In this document: one piece after another, positions 13,401-26,900 of the stretch
Layout: every line of letters begins with the position of its first letter
Position numbering within the stretch: position 1 is the stretch's first letter
Source of the DNA: Ricordea florida
Taxonomy: Eukaryota > Cnidaria > Anthozoa > Corallimorpharia > Ricordeidae
Direction: 5' to 3'
Assembly (NCBI GenBank): GCA_949710005.1
Contig: OX453285.1
Location: 1,434,797 to 1,498,796, forward strand
DNA length: 64,000 nt
Position numbers and translations under genes: made by a program
Notes under the pieces: generated by a model
The model's database searches: none
What the model was told of the DNA's origin: nothing
Seen by the model: only the letters and a program-made list of their open reading frames with translations

Positions 13401-14830
13401 TTAGTGGTCCTAGCTGGTGGTGTCCACTATAGGTTTATTAGAATTTGTCCATGCACAAGCGTATAGGTTGTTTTGAGTTTTTGTTGGGTAGGCATTTGTA
13501 GAACCGGCTGCTTATGGAAATTTCCATGGGAACCTATATTCCAGAGAGTTAATGTTATGTGCTCCACTTAAAGCACAGTCTGTGATGATTGTATTGCATG
13601 ACCTTAAGTTTTGTTAAATAATTTTAAATATGCTGTTTTTTCTTTTAAGTCCATCGTCTGAGGGAAACCAGATTGTTTTTACCCAAATTAAAGAAATTTT
13701 GAGGAAAGAACATGGTGGCGAAAACTGTCCTTGGACTGAATTACAAATGGAAGGTTTGTACATTATTTTATTCTGTTCAAAGCTTATTGAGAGATAATAT
13801 TGTGTGGTGCAAATGTCTTTGTTGAATCAAAACCCAAAGTGTTTTAAAACTGTAGGATTCCATTTTATATAAATCCTAGGGAGCACGATTTATTTGATAT
13901 AATTGTTAATTGATAATTTTTCAACAGCCCAGTTTTGTCGCTATTTCACTACAATACGGGAAAGGGACTTGAGGATCAGGACAGGCAAAAATAAAGAACA
14001 CAAAGAAAAATGCAAAAAGAACAGACGGCTGTTAACTGTGAGTCTAGAAATATATTCATTTAATTGATTATTGCATTTTGTAGTAATTATAATTTGTGTG
14101 TCAAATTGTTTTAACCATAAAAATGTATCTATTGAGCTGAGGGCTGATAGTTCCTTTGTCTGAACAATTTGCATTTTGATCCTACTGGGATGTTCAAATG
14201 TCCTGCCTGTTTCCATGCTTATAACAGTGTGCACGTAATGTATGGTTCTGAGGGAAAGTTTCATGAGAGTCCTGATGTTTCCTGAGATGAAGTCGAGGGA
14301 AACTTTAGGACCCAGAGGAAAACAAAACTAATCGTTATATACCTAGACTTTCACTCAACAAAATGAGCACTGTGATTGGTCGATTGTTGATCACATGCCC
14401 CCGATCAAATTTAAATGTGTATTACAGGAAAAATTAACAAAGATGATACAACTGGCACACAGACAAAATTCTAATATTTGGATTTATGTTTTGATATTTA
14501 GACGCTTATGGTACCGTAGATATGAATTTTTTTGACTAGCTTTTATATTATAAAGATTAAGAAAAGTTGGAGAATTCGGACTTCTTAAAGTTCTTATTAT
14601 TTAAATTTTCAACCCTGCTTTCAGAAATTATCACAAAAAAATATGCAATATAGCAAACAGGTTATTCTTACCCTTGGACTCTCAATGTTTGACAAGTAAA
14701 TAATTATCCTTGGTATATTTACACATTTGTTGGTTTGGAGAATTTTGTAGGTTAATTCAGTATTAAAGTGTTGATAATTGTAATGATGTTTATGATATGA
14801 TGCTTAACCCTTTCACTCCCAAGAGTGACT

Positions 14831-14875
<45 letters not shown>

Positions 14876-14944
14876 ATGGAGACCCCTTGGGAGTGAAAGG
14901 GTTAAAAACTATCTCCCTTAACCCTTTCACTCCCAAGAGTGACT

Positions 14945-14989
<45 letters not shown>

Positions 14990-17900
14990 ATGGAGACCCC
15001 TTGGGAGTGAAAGGGTTAATGATGATATGATATTAATGTCAGCTGCATTGCCATAAATTTTCTATCTTATCAAAAAGCTCCTTATAACTTTTAGAGTCAG
15101 GGGGTTGGGTAAAAATGAATCACAAACTCATACAATTGAAGGAGTATTAATTGAACCTTGGATTAAGCACCTAGAGTGAATCAGGCTTTTTTTTCTTTGC
15201 TTTGAGCAATTATTGTTTTTTTCAATGTAGCAATCATCATTTCCTCTTGTACTTCTTCTTATGACTTAACTTGCAGCTTCCTTTATTTATTCTCAATTGA
15301 TTTAATATCATTCTCTGTTAGAAACTGGAAAGACGGAATCGTGCATTTGAGTTGGTTCAATCAAGCATGACAGCAACACAACGGCAGTGTGCTAGTGAGG
15401 TCCTGTTTATTGACTACATGAGCAGTGAGGAGTCAGATTATGATGAGATAGAGGACCCCATTACAGGAGAAAAGCAGAGAAAACTTGCAAGATACCATAA
15501 AAAAAGGTTGCCATGGGAAAGGTCAAGCCTAAAAAACTTGAAACAAAAGTTGGATCGCGCATACCATGACAGCCTGTCATTGCATGCTAGAGCCATGTCC
15601 AAGGCCAGAGAGGTGCATGGTGTGTCAACAAGACCAGCACCTGAAGGTCCAGCTTGGGCTGTTAGACAGATTGATACTGTTTATTCTTAGGCCAATGGAT
15701 CTCATGCTACTTTAAATGAGACCTTTTTTTCACACAGCAGACAATTGGCTCTACTGTAAAAAATGCTACCAAAAAAGCAGTGTACTTTTAGATATTTTTA
15801 GTCACAACATTGTGAAACATTTTTCATATGTAAAGATTTATGACATGTAGGTCTTACTTAATTGAATAAAAAAAATGTTTTTCTTAATAAAAGGTATTTT
15901 TAATATAATCAAACAAGTGTACTGCAAGTGTTGGGTGGGTTTGCTGCAAAGCAACAACAACTAAGACAACAGCAAATGAAATATACACTGTACATGTAAC
16001 GACCAAGTAAAAAACACCACTGTTTATGAAGGAATACATTTGGTGGGTGACTTAAAACATGCTTATGAAATGAATATGGCCAAAAAGATATAGTTGAACC
16101 CTCTAAAATTAAATATAATTATGATCATTTAATTACCCTAAAACATGACTTTTACACACATTTAGAATGTGTTTAAGTTTCTAATTAAACATAACGTAAA
16201 CGTCAGAAGATATTTTGGTTGTATTTAATGCTCACTTAAACATACATTAAGCTTTAGCCTTAAGGGTGTTTAAGGCGGGTTTAAGGTGAAATTAAACATA
16301 TTTTTAAGTTCTTAAACCTCTAATTAAATGTAGTAAACATAAGTTTAAGCCAAGATTAATTTCAGTTTAAGTCTGCTTAAATGTTCTTTTTCTCCTTGTG
16401 TGACCTGATGTTCATGGACCTTCTCCGATATAATTCTCTGAAGGAAACAAGCTAGGAGCCAGAGTATCTACAGCGAAACCCCGCTATAAGAAAGTGCCAT
16501 GGTACCGAAGAAATTGTTCATTATAGCGGGTCTTCGTTATAGCGAAGACCCCGCTATAACGAATTATCTAGTTAACAGCAAATATTCGTTATAGCGGGGT
16601 CAGTTAATAAAAAATTATCAAAAATTTAATACTGTAGGTAGAGAACATTCTTTTTATTCATTTGATACTGTAAACTGTAAGTGCCAAATTGTCAAAACCG
16701 AAATAAAGCAAGCTGTGTTTTCTGCGGAAATTTGTCGTCCTTACTGACTGCTGTGAGCTACCCGGCAGACAAAATATTTGTTATATCAGGGTAAAATGTG
16801 AGTTGGAACAGTCGTTATAGCGGGGTTCGTTTCCACACCTTTTAGCGTAATTCTGCCGGGCTTTCGGATTTTGTTCGTTATAACGGAGTCTTTGTTATAG
16901 TGGGTTCCATTGTAGATAGAGGATTAAGTTTTTTAAGACACTGGTGCTACTTTGGTGGGAACCTGAAACACGCAGTGGACGTGCTGTCAAACCAGTTAAT
17001 AAGTGGCATCATCATAAGATATGGAGAATGTCTACTTTGATATCAAGGTCAAAAACTTGTGAGACAACTTACCTGTGAAGGCCGATCGTCATTGGTTAGA
17101 AGAATTATACACATTTCAACCTGAATGTTCTCCAATACTGAAAAGAATCATGAATTACAAAAACATTGTTACCTGATCAGCCTATTACTGTGAGTCAATT
17201 GTTTATCACAGTAAAGTCGAGAACCACACTGTCTAGTAAAACAAACAGTACCACAGTACAGTACTGTTCAGAAGAGCATTTCCTGCTGTTGTCTTTGCAA
17301 TGTTTGTCTTACCTTGAACTTTGTTTTTTAGTTTATTACATGCTGCCTCGTACTCTGCTTTAGCTGCCACACTGGGCTGCGAAGATTCCTGAAGAATTAA
17401 AAAAAACAACAGTCTACACTCTTTGCAAATTCCACTACTATCTCTGATTGAAGGAAAGGAGGTGCTTTGGAGAAGGGCGTGGTCAGACGGGGTCACTATT
17501 GCACCCCTGCTGTTAACAAATCAACGTGTTTTATAACTATTTTGCACTCTAAGGCGATTGCTAGACATATTTTTTTAGATTCCTTTCGGTTTTATGCAAA
17601 TTTTTTTTTCTTGACTGTAACTGCCTTTGGAAAATTAAGAAAATCTATTTAACAAATCAAATTGGCTTCAGTAGCTTGAAGTACTTACCAGGAAATACCC
17701 GCGTCTGTTAAGGGACGAACCATTAGAAAAGTGATGGGGGTGGGTGGGGAATTTTCAGCTTGCACGAATTTTTTTTTTTCGCTCACTGCTTGTGCAGGAA
17801 TTTTTTTTTCAGGTGAACCCCTCTGCACGAATTTTTTTTTACTGCGCGTGAAAAAGTCACAATTAGACCTTCCTTCTGCATGAATTTTTTTTTTTTACCT

Positions 17901-20900
17901 TCTTCTTTGCATGAATTTTTTTTCTTCCCATTTTCCCTTGGATGAATTTGTTTTTGTTTTTTTTCCCCACCCCCCACCCCCCACCCCCCACCCCCCATCA
18001 CTTTTCTAATGGTCCGTCCCTAAGAGCATGGGAGACACTGTATATGCAAATGCATATACAGTAAAACTTCGCCATCTCGAACTCGGTTATCTCGACCCCC
18101 CACTATCTCGCACTATCTTTCCTTTCCCTTGAGAGTTCGAGATAGCAGGGTCCAACTGTACTTACGACCGCCATGCAACCCGGCCTGCAGCTAACAAGCT
18201 CATGGACTGGTAACTTCAATTTAACGATAATAACAAAACTTACAATACTAACATTACATTAATAACTTACATTACAATAATATCTTACATTACAATTTGT
18301 TAATATCTTTCATGTAACTGAGAGGTTAGCTACAATAGGAGGCCCTCTCACATATTAATTTGTGGCTTAGATTTATGTTTCTCAATTTTAATTTTGTTTG
18401 TCAACATCGCCAAGATAAGATTGTAAGTAGTAGGTAATTTTTTTTGTATGTAATGTAACATAATGCAATAAAAAAAAAATTTAAAAAAAAGCTCATGGAC
18501 TGGAACGAGCAGTTTCTAAATATGGTGCTTAGAAAACATTGAATCTGACAAGCTGTGTACGCGCATAACACGTTTCAAGTCTTATGGGTTTCTGGTACAA
18601 CTTACGTCTTCACTGTCCCACCAAACAACGGGAAAAGACGACTGTAGGATATTATCATCAGGCGGCTTGATATGCATGAAATAGCTGAACTTCTGAGGAA
18701 AGGTTCACAGAGTTAAGGACATACGCCTCTAACACCAAATTTTGTGAAGTTTGTTTTTAGACCCATTAGTCATTGTTTTCAGCAGTTACGCTACAAAGTT
18801 AGCTTACTAAACATTTAGTCGTTCCATGTTTCACTAATTGTACGTATTTTAACAACCCTACTTTGTCGCACTAACTGAAGTTAATGGGGTAAATTGGCAC
18901 AAGAGTGACATTGACGCACACACACGTTTCTGTACAGCCACCAGCTATGTCTTGTAATATCATAGTTCACTTAATCGCTAAATAATGGCTAAATTAAAAA
19001 ATCCTCAAATTAAAGTAACAGGGGAAATAAAGTGCACGCACAAAGTATATCAGAATATAAAGGCAAGAGATTAAAATGAACGTATTTGAAGATTATTGTT
19101 GATCAATCTGGTGTCAGTTTTCGCAATTTTAAGCCCTGAGTGGAACACAGGCTGGAACGTTCCAGCCTCTTGTAATTCCAGGCTAAAGCGTAATTTCTAA
19201 CATTGTACTGAAACCGCGAGGTTAAATCTTCAACCACCTTTCCAACCAATGTGCAAATAAATCAGACTTATTTCATATAGTCATCATACGGTTTGGTGTG
19301 GTAACGGACTTACATATGTTGTGGTTCAATTTTTTTCCTTGGTTTAAATTTTATTTTCCTTTGTTTTTTTTGCTATGGTAATGTACAATAATGAGTTTGA
19401 AACAAAGGAAAATAAAATTTAAGCCAAGGATAAACTTGAACCACAACATATACCGCACATATCATGTACACGTTCATGGCAGTTTACAATTCATTCTCTG
19501 GGGGGAGATCGTGCGTCAGCCTGTTAAGGGTGCCTCTGGCAGCCGCTATCAGTCCATATTTGATCTCACCCACCCACCCAACCCACACATTAATGTGAAA
19601 TGAAGACAGATGAAATAACACTTCCGAGGGCCACACCGCAACAACGGGAACTACACTCCTACTCTTCGCGAACAGTGTGTGGGTTCCCACAAGGGTTGTG
19701 AGACAAGACCTACGCTTTATAGTCCTTATCCGAGGAGACTAGAAAGTCTAACCATTTTTAGTATAAATACTCACGTGATTATACAAAATCTCGCGCTCTG
19801 ATTGGTTCACTATCTCGGATTATCAGCCGATAATCACCTCGACGAAAAAATGGCTGCCAGTTGTTTGCGCGCTTGTGATGAAATAATTTTTTTCGTGTTG
19901 TTCAATGCTTTTCTTTTCTTTTTTGAAATAATCATCTGTGTATTTATACTAAAACAATTATTCGCCTCAGGCTCAGTGATTCTCGCTGAATATTCACCGA
20001 GAATCACTTCGTCTTCGGCGAATAATTGTTAAATGTGTGTTACTGCAAAGGCAGCACTTTCTCCTCAGTAATTTAAAGACCCTGAGTGTTGGTCTGGCCG
20101 AGGTTCGAACCCACGATGGTCCCGTGCCGACAAACTGAGCTAATCGGTCGGTTAAACCAGTTAAATACTTGTCAAAACAAAAATGACAGAAAAGGATATA
20201 TTTTACAGTTGATCCATAATCGTCGTGTTTTCTCGTGTTTGAGTATGGCAAGTGCCAGGGTGAGACAATGAACCTGCAAGCAAACAGCAAACAAGAAATA
20301 TGTCACGACATGGTAATTAAGCAATACCATTCATCGCGGGTATAAAAGGAGCTTGACAGCCTTGCCCAATCACCACCCCCTGAACAAGACACTAGACAGG
20401 AGTGTCACTGAAACGTCGAGTCTGTGAATTGTTACTTTTTAAGTTACACTCATTATTTCAAACCAGCGTAGCACTGATCACGCTATGTCTGATTGTTGAA
20501 TGAAACATGTTTTCCAAGTTTGAACTTAACGGTTATTTTCAACACTGACGTATAGCTTACTCTTTATATGTATAATTAACAATAAGACCCGTAGCCCGCA
20601 AGGGATATGGGTCAATAGCCCATGAGGCACAGCCAAATGGGCTACTGACCCGTGGGGATGAGGGCGAAGGGTCTAATTGTTTTAGTATCACCCAACTAGT
20701 CGGACAGAAAAGGCAATAATAAAGTTAGCAAATGCCAGTTGAAGAAATATTTATTTGGGAATAAAACGAAAGAAAGCGTCACAAATTTCGCTACACGAAG
20801 ACAGTTACTAATAGCAATTAGCGTAGCCAATCAGATTGCGGTGTTTATATTAGTACACTAATTGGGTTATCAATTTATCAATAACCATTAGTCCTGAACT

Positions 20901-23900
20901 GTGCAAGTAAATACCTCTTACTAACCCAGCTTGAGGTCCGTACTGTAAGTTACGGACCAAGTTTTTTCTGTTCGGATTCAAAACGAGCGGAAAAAACGAG
21001 GATCCGCAACTTACACTACGGACCGAGAAAACGAGGTTTGTAAGATATTTATTATATCTCTGGAGACATATTTTGGCGACCAAAACAAACTTTTGAATTT
21101 AGCAGGCCATACAGTGAAGTACGACCAGCTAAACTGACCAATCACAGCACGCGCACTAACTTTGAGATATAATAACCAGCAGTACATGTATTTCAAAACA
21201 AATAAACTTGTTTATGTACCTGTGTGGTGAAATCCAGTGTGACTGGGTTGAACCAATAGGCTTTGATCAAAGCATTCAGTAGGTGACTCAAACAAGGTTC
21301 AAGTTCAAATTCCTGTGACAACAAAAAGACAACGTTCACGTTCTTTATATGCAACAAAAAACAAACAATAACAAAAAACATTGTTCACACTTCGGTAATC
21401 AGCAAACATGTTCCATGGAACATATGTTGTGGTTCAATTTTATCCTCGGTTTAAATTTTATTTTCCTTTGTTTCAAACTCATTATCAAATATCACCATAC
21501 CAAAAAATAAAGGAAAATAAAAATTGAACCAAGGAAAAAATTGAAGCACAACATAATATAACATATACACTGTATGTGACTGCACAGAAGATCAAGGTAA
21601 AGAAAGACACAGAAAACACAACAGAGAGCACTTGATCTGAGGTTTCCAAGTTTCTTTAGCATGAAGCATCTAGGAATACTGTTACACTGCAGAAATAGCA
21701 TGCAGGGTAACCTAACCACTACTTCATCCATTTGCAAAGTACTTATACACTTGGTTGAAAAGAGACTGTGTGTTTGGAGTCACCACATTGCCATCACTTA
21801 GTGAGGCCTTTAATCCTGGACCTACATGTACTGATCCAATGTCCAATGCAATTAACAATACATAATGCCATAACGCTGTCGACTAGACTAGAATTCACTA
21901 GGCTAGAAAACACTAGGCTAAACTAAAATACACTAGACTAAACTAAAATACACTAGACTACACTGAAAAACATTAGACTAGAATAGACTAGACTAGAATA
22001 CAATAGATTAGACTAAATACACTAGACAAGACTAGAATACACTAGACTAGAATACACTAAACTAGACTAGAATACACTAGACTAGACTAGAATACACTAG
22101 ACTACACTGGAATACATTATACTAGACTAGAATACACTACATAAGACTAGAATACACTAGACTAAACTACTAGTAGAATACACTAGACTAAACTAGAATA
22201 CACTTGACTACACTGAAATACACTTGACTAGACTAGAATATACTAAAATAGACTACATTAAAAAAGTAGAATAGGATGGGAAATGATAGAAATTTAATTG
22301 GTTAGGTAAGTTACCATTATTTGTTGTTTCCTATAGTGTCAACACAAACTGCACTCACTCACCTCCATACAAACCCACATGAGGTCTAGGATCTTTTTTA
22401 CACCAGGCTGATTTTCCAAAGGGTTGCTCCCCGAACATGAGTTCAGTAAGAATGGAAGGATTACCTCTTCCACCACATAGCCTCCAGTCTTCATAGTCAA
22501 CACACCCAAATGCAACAGAGTTTTAACAGGCAAAAATGAATGTACAGTCCAAAAACATTTTTAAAACGAAAAGAAAAAAACACTGTCAACAAAACTTACC
22601 AGTAAAGGCCCAAGTTTCTCAAACACGTGAGCAGTGGTTAAAAGGGTCAGAGTGTCTGATCTGCCATGCAAAGAAGGTGGTAACCGCGCAACTCTGTCAG
22701 GCTGAAAAGACACAACAAAATAATCATTATTAGCCTCTGCAATAAATACGCATTATTGGTCAGGGGGAAGGTGAAGATGGCTGCAAATTGGCCAAGTACT
22801 TCTTTTTGCATTTAATTTTTATTGAGAGAGATGTAATCAAGGTCAACAAAAATATGACAAAAAGAACCAAGTCAAAATCTAGCCATCTTTTCTAACAAGG
22901 TTGGTCAATGAATGATTTATTATATAGCCACTTTGTTTCAGTCTGTTTCACAGGATAAAGCAGGCAATCTCAAGCGGGCAAGATACAGTTGTAGATCTAT
23001 ATCTAACTTTTTCAGGTAGGCAATCAGAACTATAACAATACATTATAATATTACATGGATTCCCTTTGTCGGTTGCACCTTATCTTTGTTGGCAGCACGA
23101 CTCAAAATTTGACATTTCACAAGAAGTGTTCTGAGGGGAGCATTCAGTATATCACATCATTTATAATGGTACTTGAACTGAGTGGAGTGCAATTTGGGTT
23201 GAAATCATACGTGTGATTTCAAATATCGAACGAGCGCATAGCACGAGTTTGAATTGAAATCACAAGTATGATTTCAGACCAAAATTGCATGACACGAAGT
23301 TCAATTACCACTTTATTACACTCATTTTGAAATCACACTTTTTTGTCAATACTACTTATTTATTTATCCACTTCAGGAAGCCCAGTTTTTGAAGAAGAGT
23401 AACTTTTTAAAAATGATGTGATTTAGAGCAAAAAAATGGTGCAATTTGGGAATAAATCACACTGCTATGAGCCAATCAAATTGCAAGGATCACCTGTGAT
23501 TTCAAAATGGATGTAATAAAGCAAAGTATGTTAGCAAAGAGTTTTTCAGCTATTTTAGGAGTTCAAGAAAAATGCATTCAATTCTGTTAATAACCATATG
23601 AACAGAACACACTTCAACAAAGGATACTTGAATATAAAAACATGGTAAAGTAATCAACAACGTACAGCAGGAAGAAGTCTATCCAGGCATAAAACCAATT
23701 CAGTCGCCTTGGCAACATCTGAAATAGGCAGATCATGAAGAGGTTTGTAACCTTCAACAGGAAATCTGTTGGCTGTTAAGTTCCAAATGAGAATGCTACT
23801 TTATGGATACACCCTGAGTCACTAACATATACATATCCTAAAGGATACAAAATGATCACAAGTGGCTAGCATCTTCCAGTACACAACCAACAAACACCTT

Positions 23901-26900
23901 ACTATCAACTGAAGGAGTTTCTGTTTGTCTACTTCAGTGTGTGTATAGAGCAACTTACACTGTACCTCATCTAAGAGAACATCTGGAGGAAGTATATGGT
24001 GGGAAAAAATGGTAGTGTTTTGATTTCTAACTCTGATAAAAGTGGACAGTGGCAACCAAAATTTAGTTTTCAAAAATTGAGCAAGTAACACTTAAAAGAA
24101 GGCAAGAAACACGTGTATCCATAGAAAAACATACATATACCTTTGCTTGCATATCAATACATGAAACACTGTATTTTCAAGAAGATGGTCAAGTCTGTCA
24201 ATTTTCTAACTGCTAGATCCTGCATCCAGAGTTAATTCAACACTATATATTTGAATCAAAACTTTACATATCAACTGACAGCAATAAACAAAGGATACTT
24301 GAAAGGGGAGGCTCCAAAGTTCAGTTGACAGGACTCTCCATATGACAAACTTACAGCAGGAAAGTACGCCAGCCCTGCTCCATACTGGACATTGTCAAAT
24401 GCCACACCTAGAAAATGGCCATTTCTGGAAACAAATTACAGACGAAAGCTCAAGAGAAAGCTTACAGTACACAGTATGAACTCTTAAGAGACTCATCTAA
24501 GTCATTATTTTTATATCATGGGGTTAAAAGTTATCTCCAGTGCTTGGTGGCAAGTTGCGCCAGTTTCCTTGAATTCGTAGTGGCCCATTCCAAAATGAAG
24601 TAGCCCTTGATTTTTTTTGGGAGTCATGTGGCAATCACAAAATCAAATTCTCATCTATATGTTGTAAATGTGGATCGCTCGTGAAATCACTGAACTAAAA
24701 AATACACTAAAAAGGGTGATTTTAGAGTCCAGGCAAAGAAATGAAGAGAAAGGTAGTCCAATTAAACTACATATTGAGTTTTATTTTTAACTTTGTACTT
24801 TGCATAATTTACATTGCAACTTTTCGAGATTCTGTAGCATAGTAGCACATCGGATGTTCAAAGGTTAACTTTTGGTAGCCCTGGTCAGTTTTAACTCGCC
24901 AATGGCAACCATGCGACCACCACTTTTTAGCCCTGATATCAATCTGGCACTGTGTTGTTTCCTTAGACAAGAAACTTTACTCCACACTGTCTCTATGCAC
25001 CCAGGTGTATAAATGGGTACCAGCGATATAATGCTGGGGGTGGCCCTATGATGGACTAGCATCCTATCCAGGGGGGAGTAATAATACTCCCAGGTGCTTT
25101 ATGCTATTGAAATCGGGATAACCGTGTGGGCCTGAAGGCTCGTGTACGCCTTTGCCTTTACCTGGTTTACCAATCAAGGCAACATAATCATATTTCCTCA
25201 CACTAACCTGCTATAGGAAATGGTACCTTCATCTAGATCAATGCAACAAGCTATAACATCTCCTGCCATCCACTCCTAAAACATAAGCAAACAAACTAAT
25301 CAACAAAGTTATGTTGTTTTAATAAAAGCACTGTTTATCCTTAGACAAAGTGAGTGTAAGTAAGAAATCTCCAGTAAATACCTCTCCATACTTAGCAGTT
25401 GACACATTCCACTTTCTAACACGATGGCCATCATAAGCAAAGGAATCTGCTGTGTCACCAACACCTTCCTGTGGAAAGACAACAGTACATGTTGCAGTTA
25501 ATTTTTGTTTTCAGTTATTTTTTATTTTGAACTAGATAATTTTTTTCTTCCTAGTTAGTTTTATTTTTAACTAGGTGATATTTTTTTAACTAGGTGATAT
25601 TTTTTTTAACTAGGGGATATTTTTTTAACTAGGTGATATTTTTTTAACTAGGTGATATTTTTTTAAAAAATACAGGTCACAGGTCATTGTTTTACCAATA
25701 CAGAAAGCATCCTAAACATTAGGTTAGCTTTGATGAATGTTTAGGATAATTCCTGTATTGGTAAAACAATGACCTGTGACCTGTATTTTTTAAAAAAATA
25801 TCACCTAGTTAAAAAAATATCACCTAGTTAAAAGAATATCACCTAGTTAAAAAAAACTATCTAGTTCAAAATAAAAAATAACTGAAAACAAAAATTAACT
25901 GCAACATACACACTGATAACTTACAACTGTAGGTTCACCTCCTGGAGGGTTATTTGCATAGTGTGCAACTTAAGTGTCAGTTTAAGTAAAATTCAAAGGG
26001 GCGAAACTGAGCAATGTACAATTATTGTAATAAAGTTCATTCTATTTGAATCCGCTGGTATTGACTACTTAATCTGAATTCTTCTGGTGTGGTATATACA
26101 AGATTGAAAGGCTAATTAAGTTAGAGCAGCACAAATTCAATTTTTACCACAAATGCCACTAATCTTGAAAATCTGATAGGCTAATTTGCTGTTGTTGATA
26201 AGAGTCCAGACAATGCTGCTCACATCAACGTGTCACACAATGCAATAGCCAATCAGAAACATTCATTTTGTGGAATAAACCAATCAGATTGAGAGAAAAT
26301 TATAGATAACGCTTGCTCTTTCTTTGTGTCATGTAGATCAATACATATACATTATTTACCGGGCGGGAGGTCTGTATAATAAATAATAATAATAATAAAT
26401 AAATATTTATACAGCGCCTATCCATGACTGCTCTAGGCGCTGTACTTTTCCCTAAAATGAGCTGTACTAATCTTAATAATTAAAAATGTGCATTTAAGAA
26501 AGTAATAGAAAGTAAAAATTGCTAAGAATAATAAATTTTCTTAAAAAGATGAGTTTTGAGTTTAGATTTAAAAGAACTTAGATTGTCACATGAGCGGATA
26601 GAAACAGGTAGACCGTTCCAGAGTTTAGGAGCGGAAACAGCAAAAGCTCGAGAACCATATGTCTTCAGGTGAAAATTCGTGGGGTTAAGAAGTAATAAGT
26701 TTGATGATCGGAGGATTCTGGAAGGTTGGTAGTACGCTACTAGATCTTGAATGTAGACAGGAGATTGTTGATGAAGAGCCTTAAAGGTAAGTAACATAAT
26801 CTTGAATTTAATGCGTTCAGAAACAGGAAGCCAGTGTAATGCTTTCATTATTGGAGTGTATGGGAAAAAACTGTGCCCGAGGTCTTGAGTACGGCCCGAG

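Larger units (their letters stand above)
10130..16390. mobile_element. Candidate composite element bounded by TTTAAG-rich flanks
   Basis: Both ends (about 10110-10370 and 16050-16390) are dense in TTTAAG and CTTAAA. By eye there are about eight in the left block and a dozen in the right, while the interior is ordinary. Between them lie a divergent pair: a minus-strand zinc-finger ORF (11204-11398) and a plus-strand five-exon gene (11681-15690). The segment sits in an RNF123 intron. Subterminal motif clusters of this kind are typical of DNA transposon ends, but I see no exact terminal inverted repeat, no target duplication and no recognisable transposase. Exact limits are uncertain. Confidence 0.4.

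Noticed and set aside
16387..16462. Minus-strand stretch reading RIISEKVHEHQVTQGEKEH as an RNF123 exon
   Set aside because: It has a fair acceptor but no similarity to the expected RNF123 segment, and runs into the TTTAAG block without a donor.
23765..23830. Frameshift in RNF123 after the SPRY domain
   Set aside because: The apparent shift vanishes when the previous exon is extended to a GTATCC donor at 24299 and the next exon begins at 23765; the joined phases are perfect.
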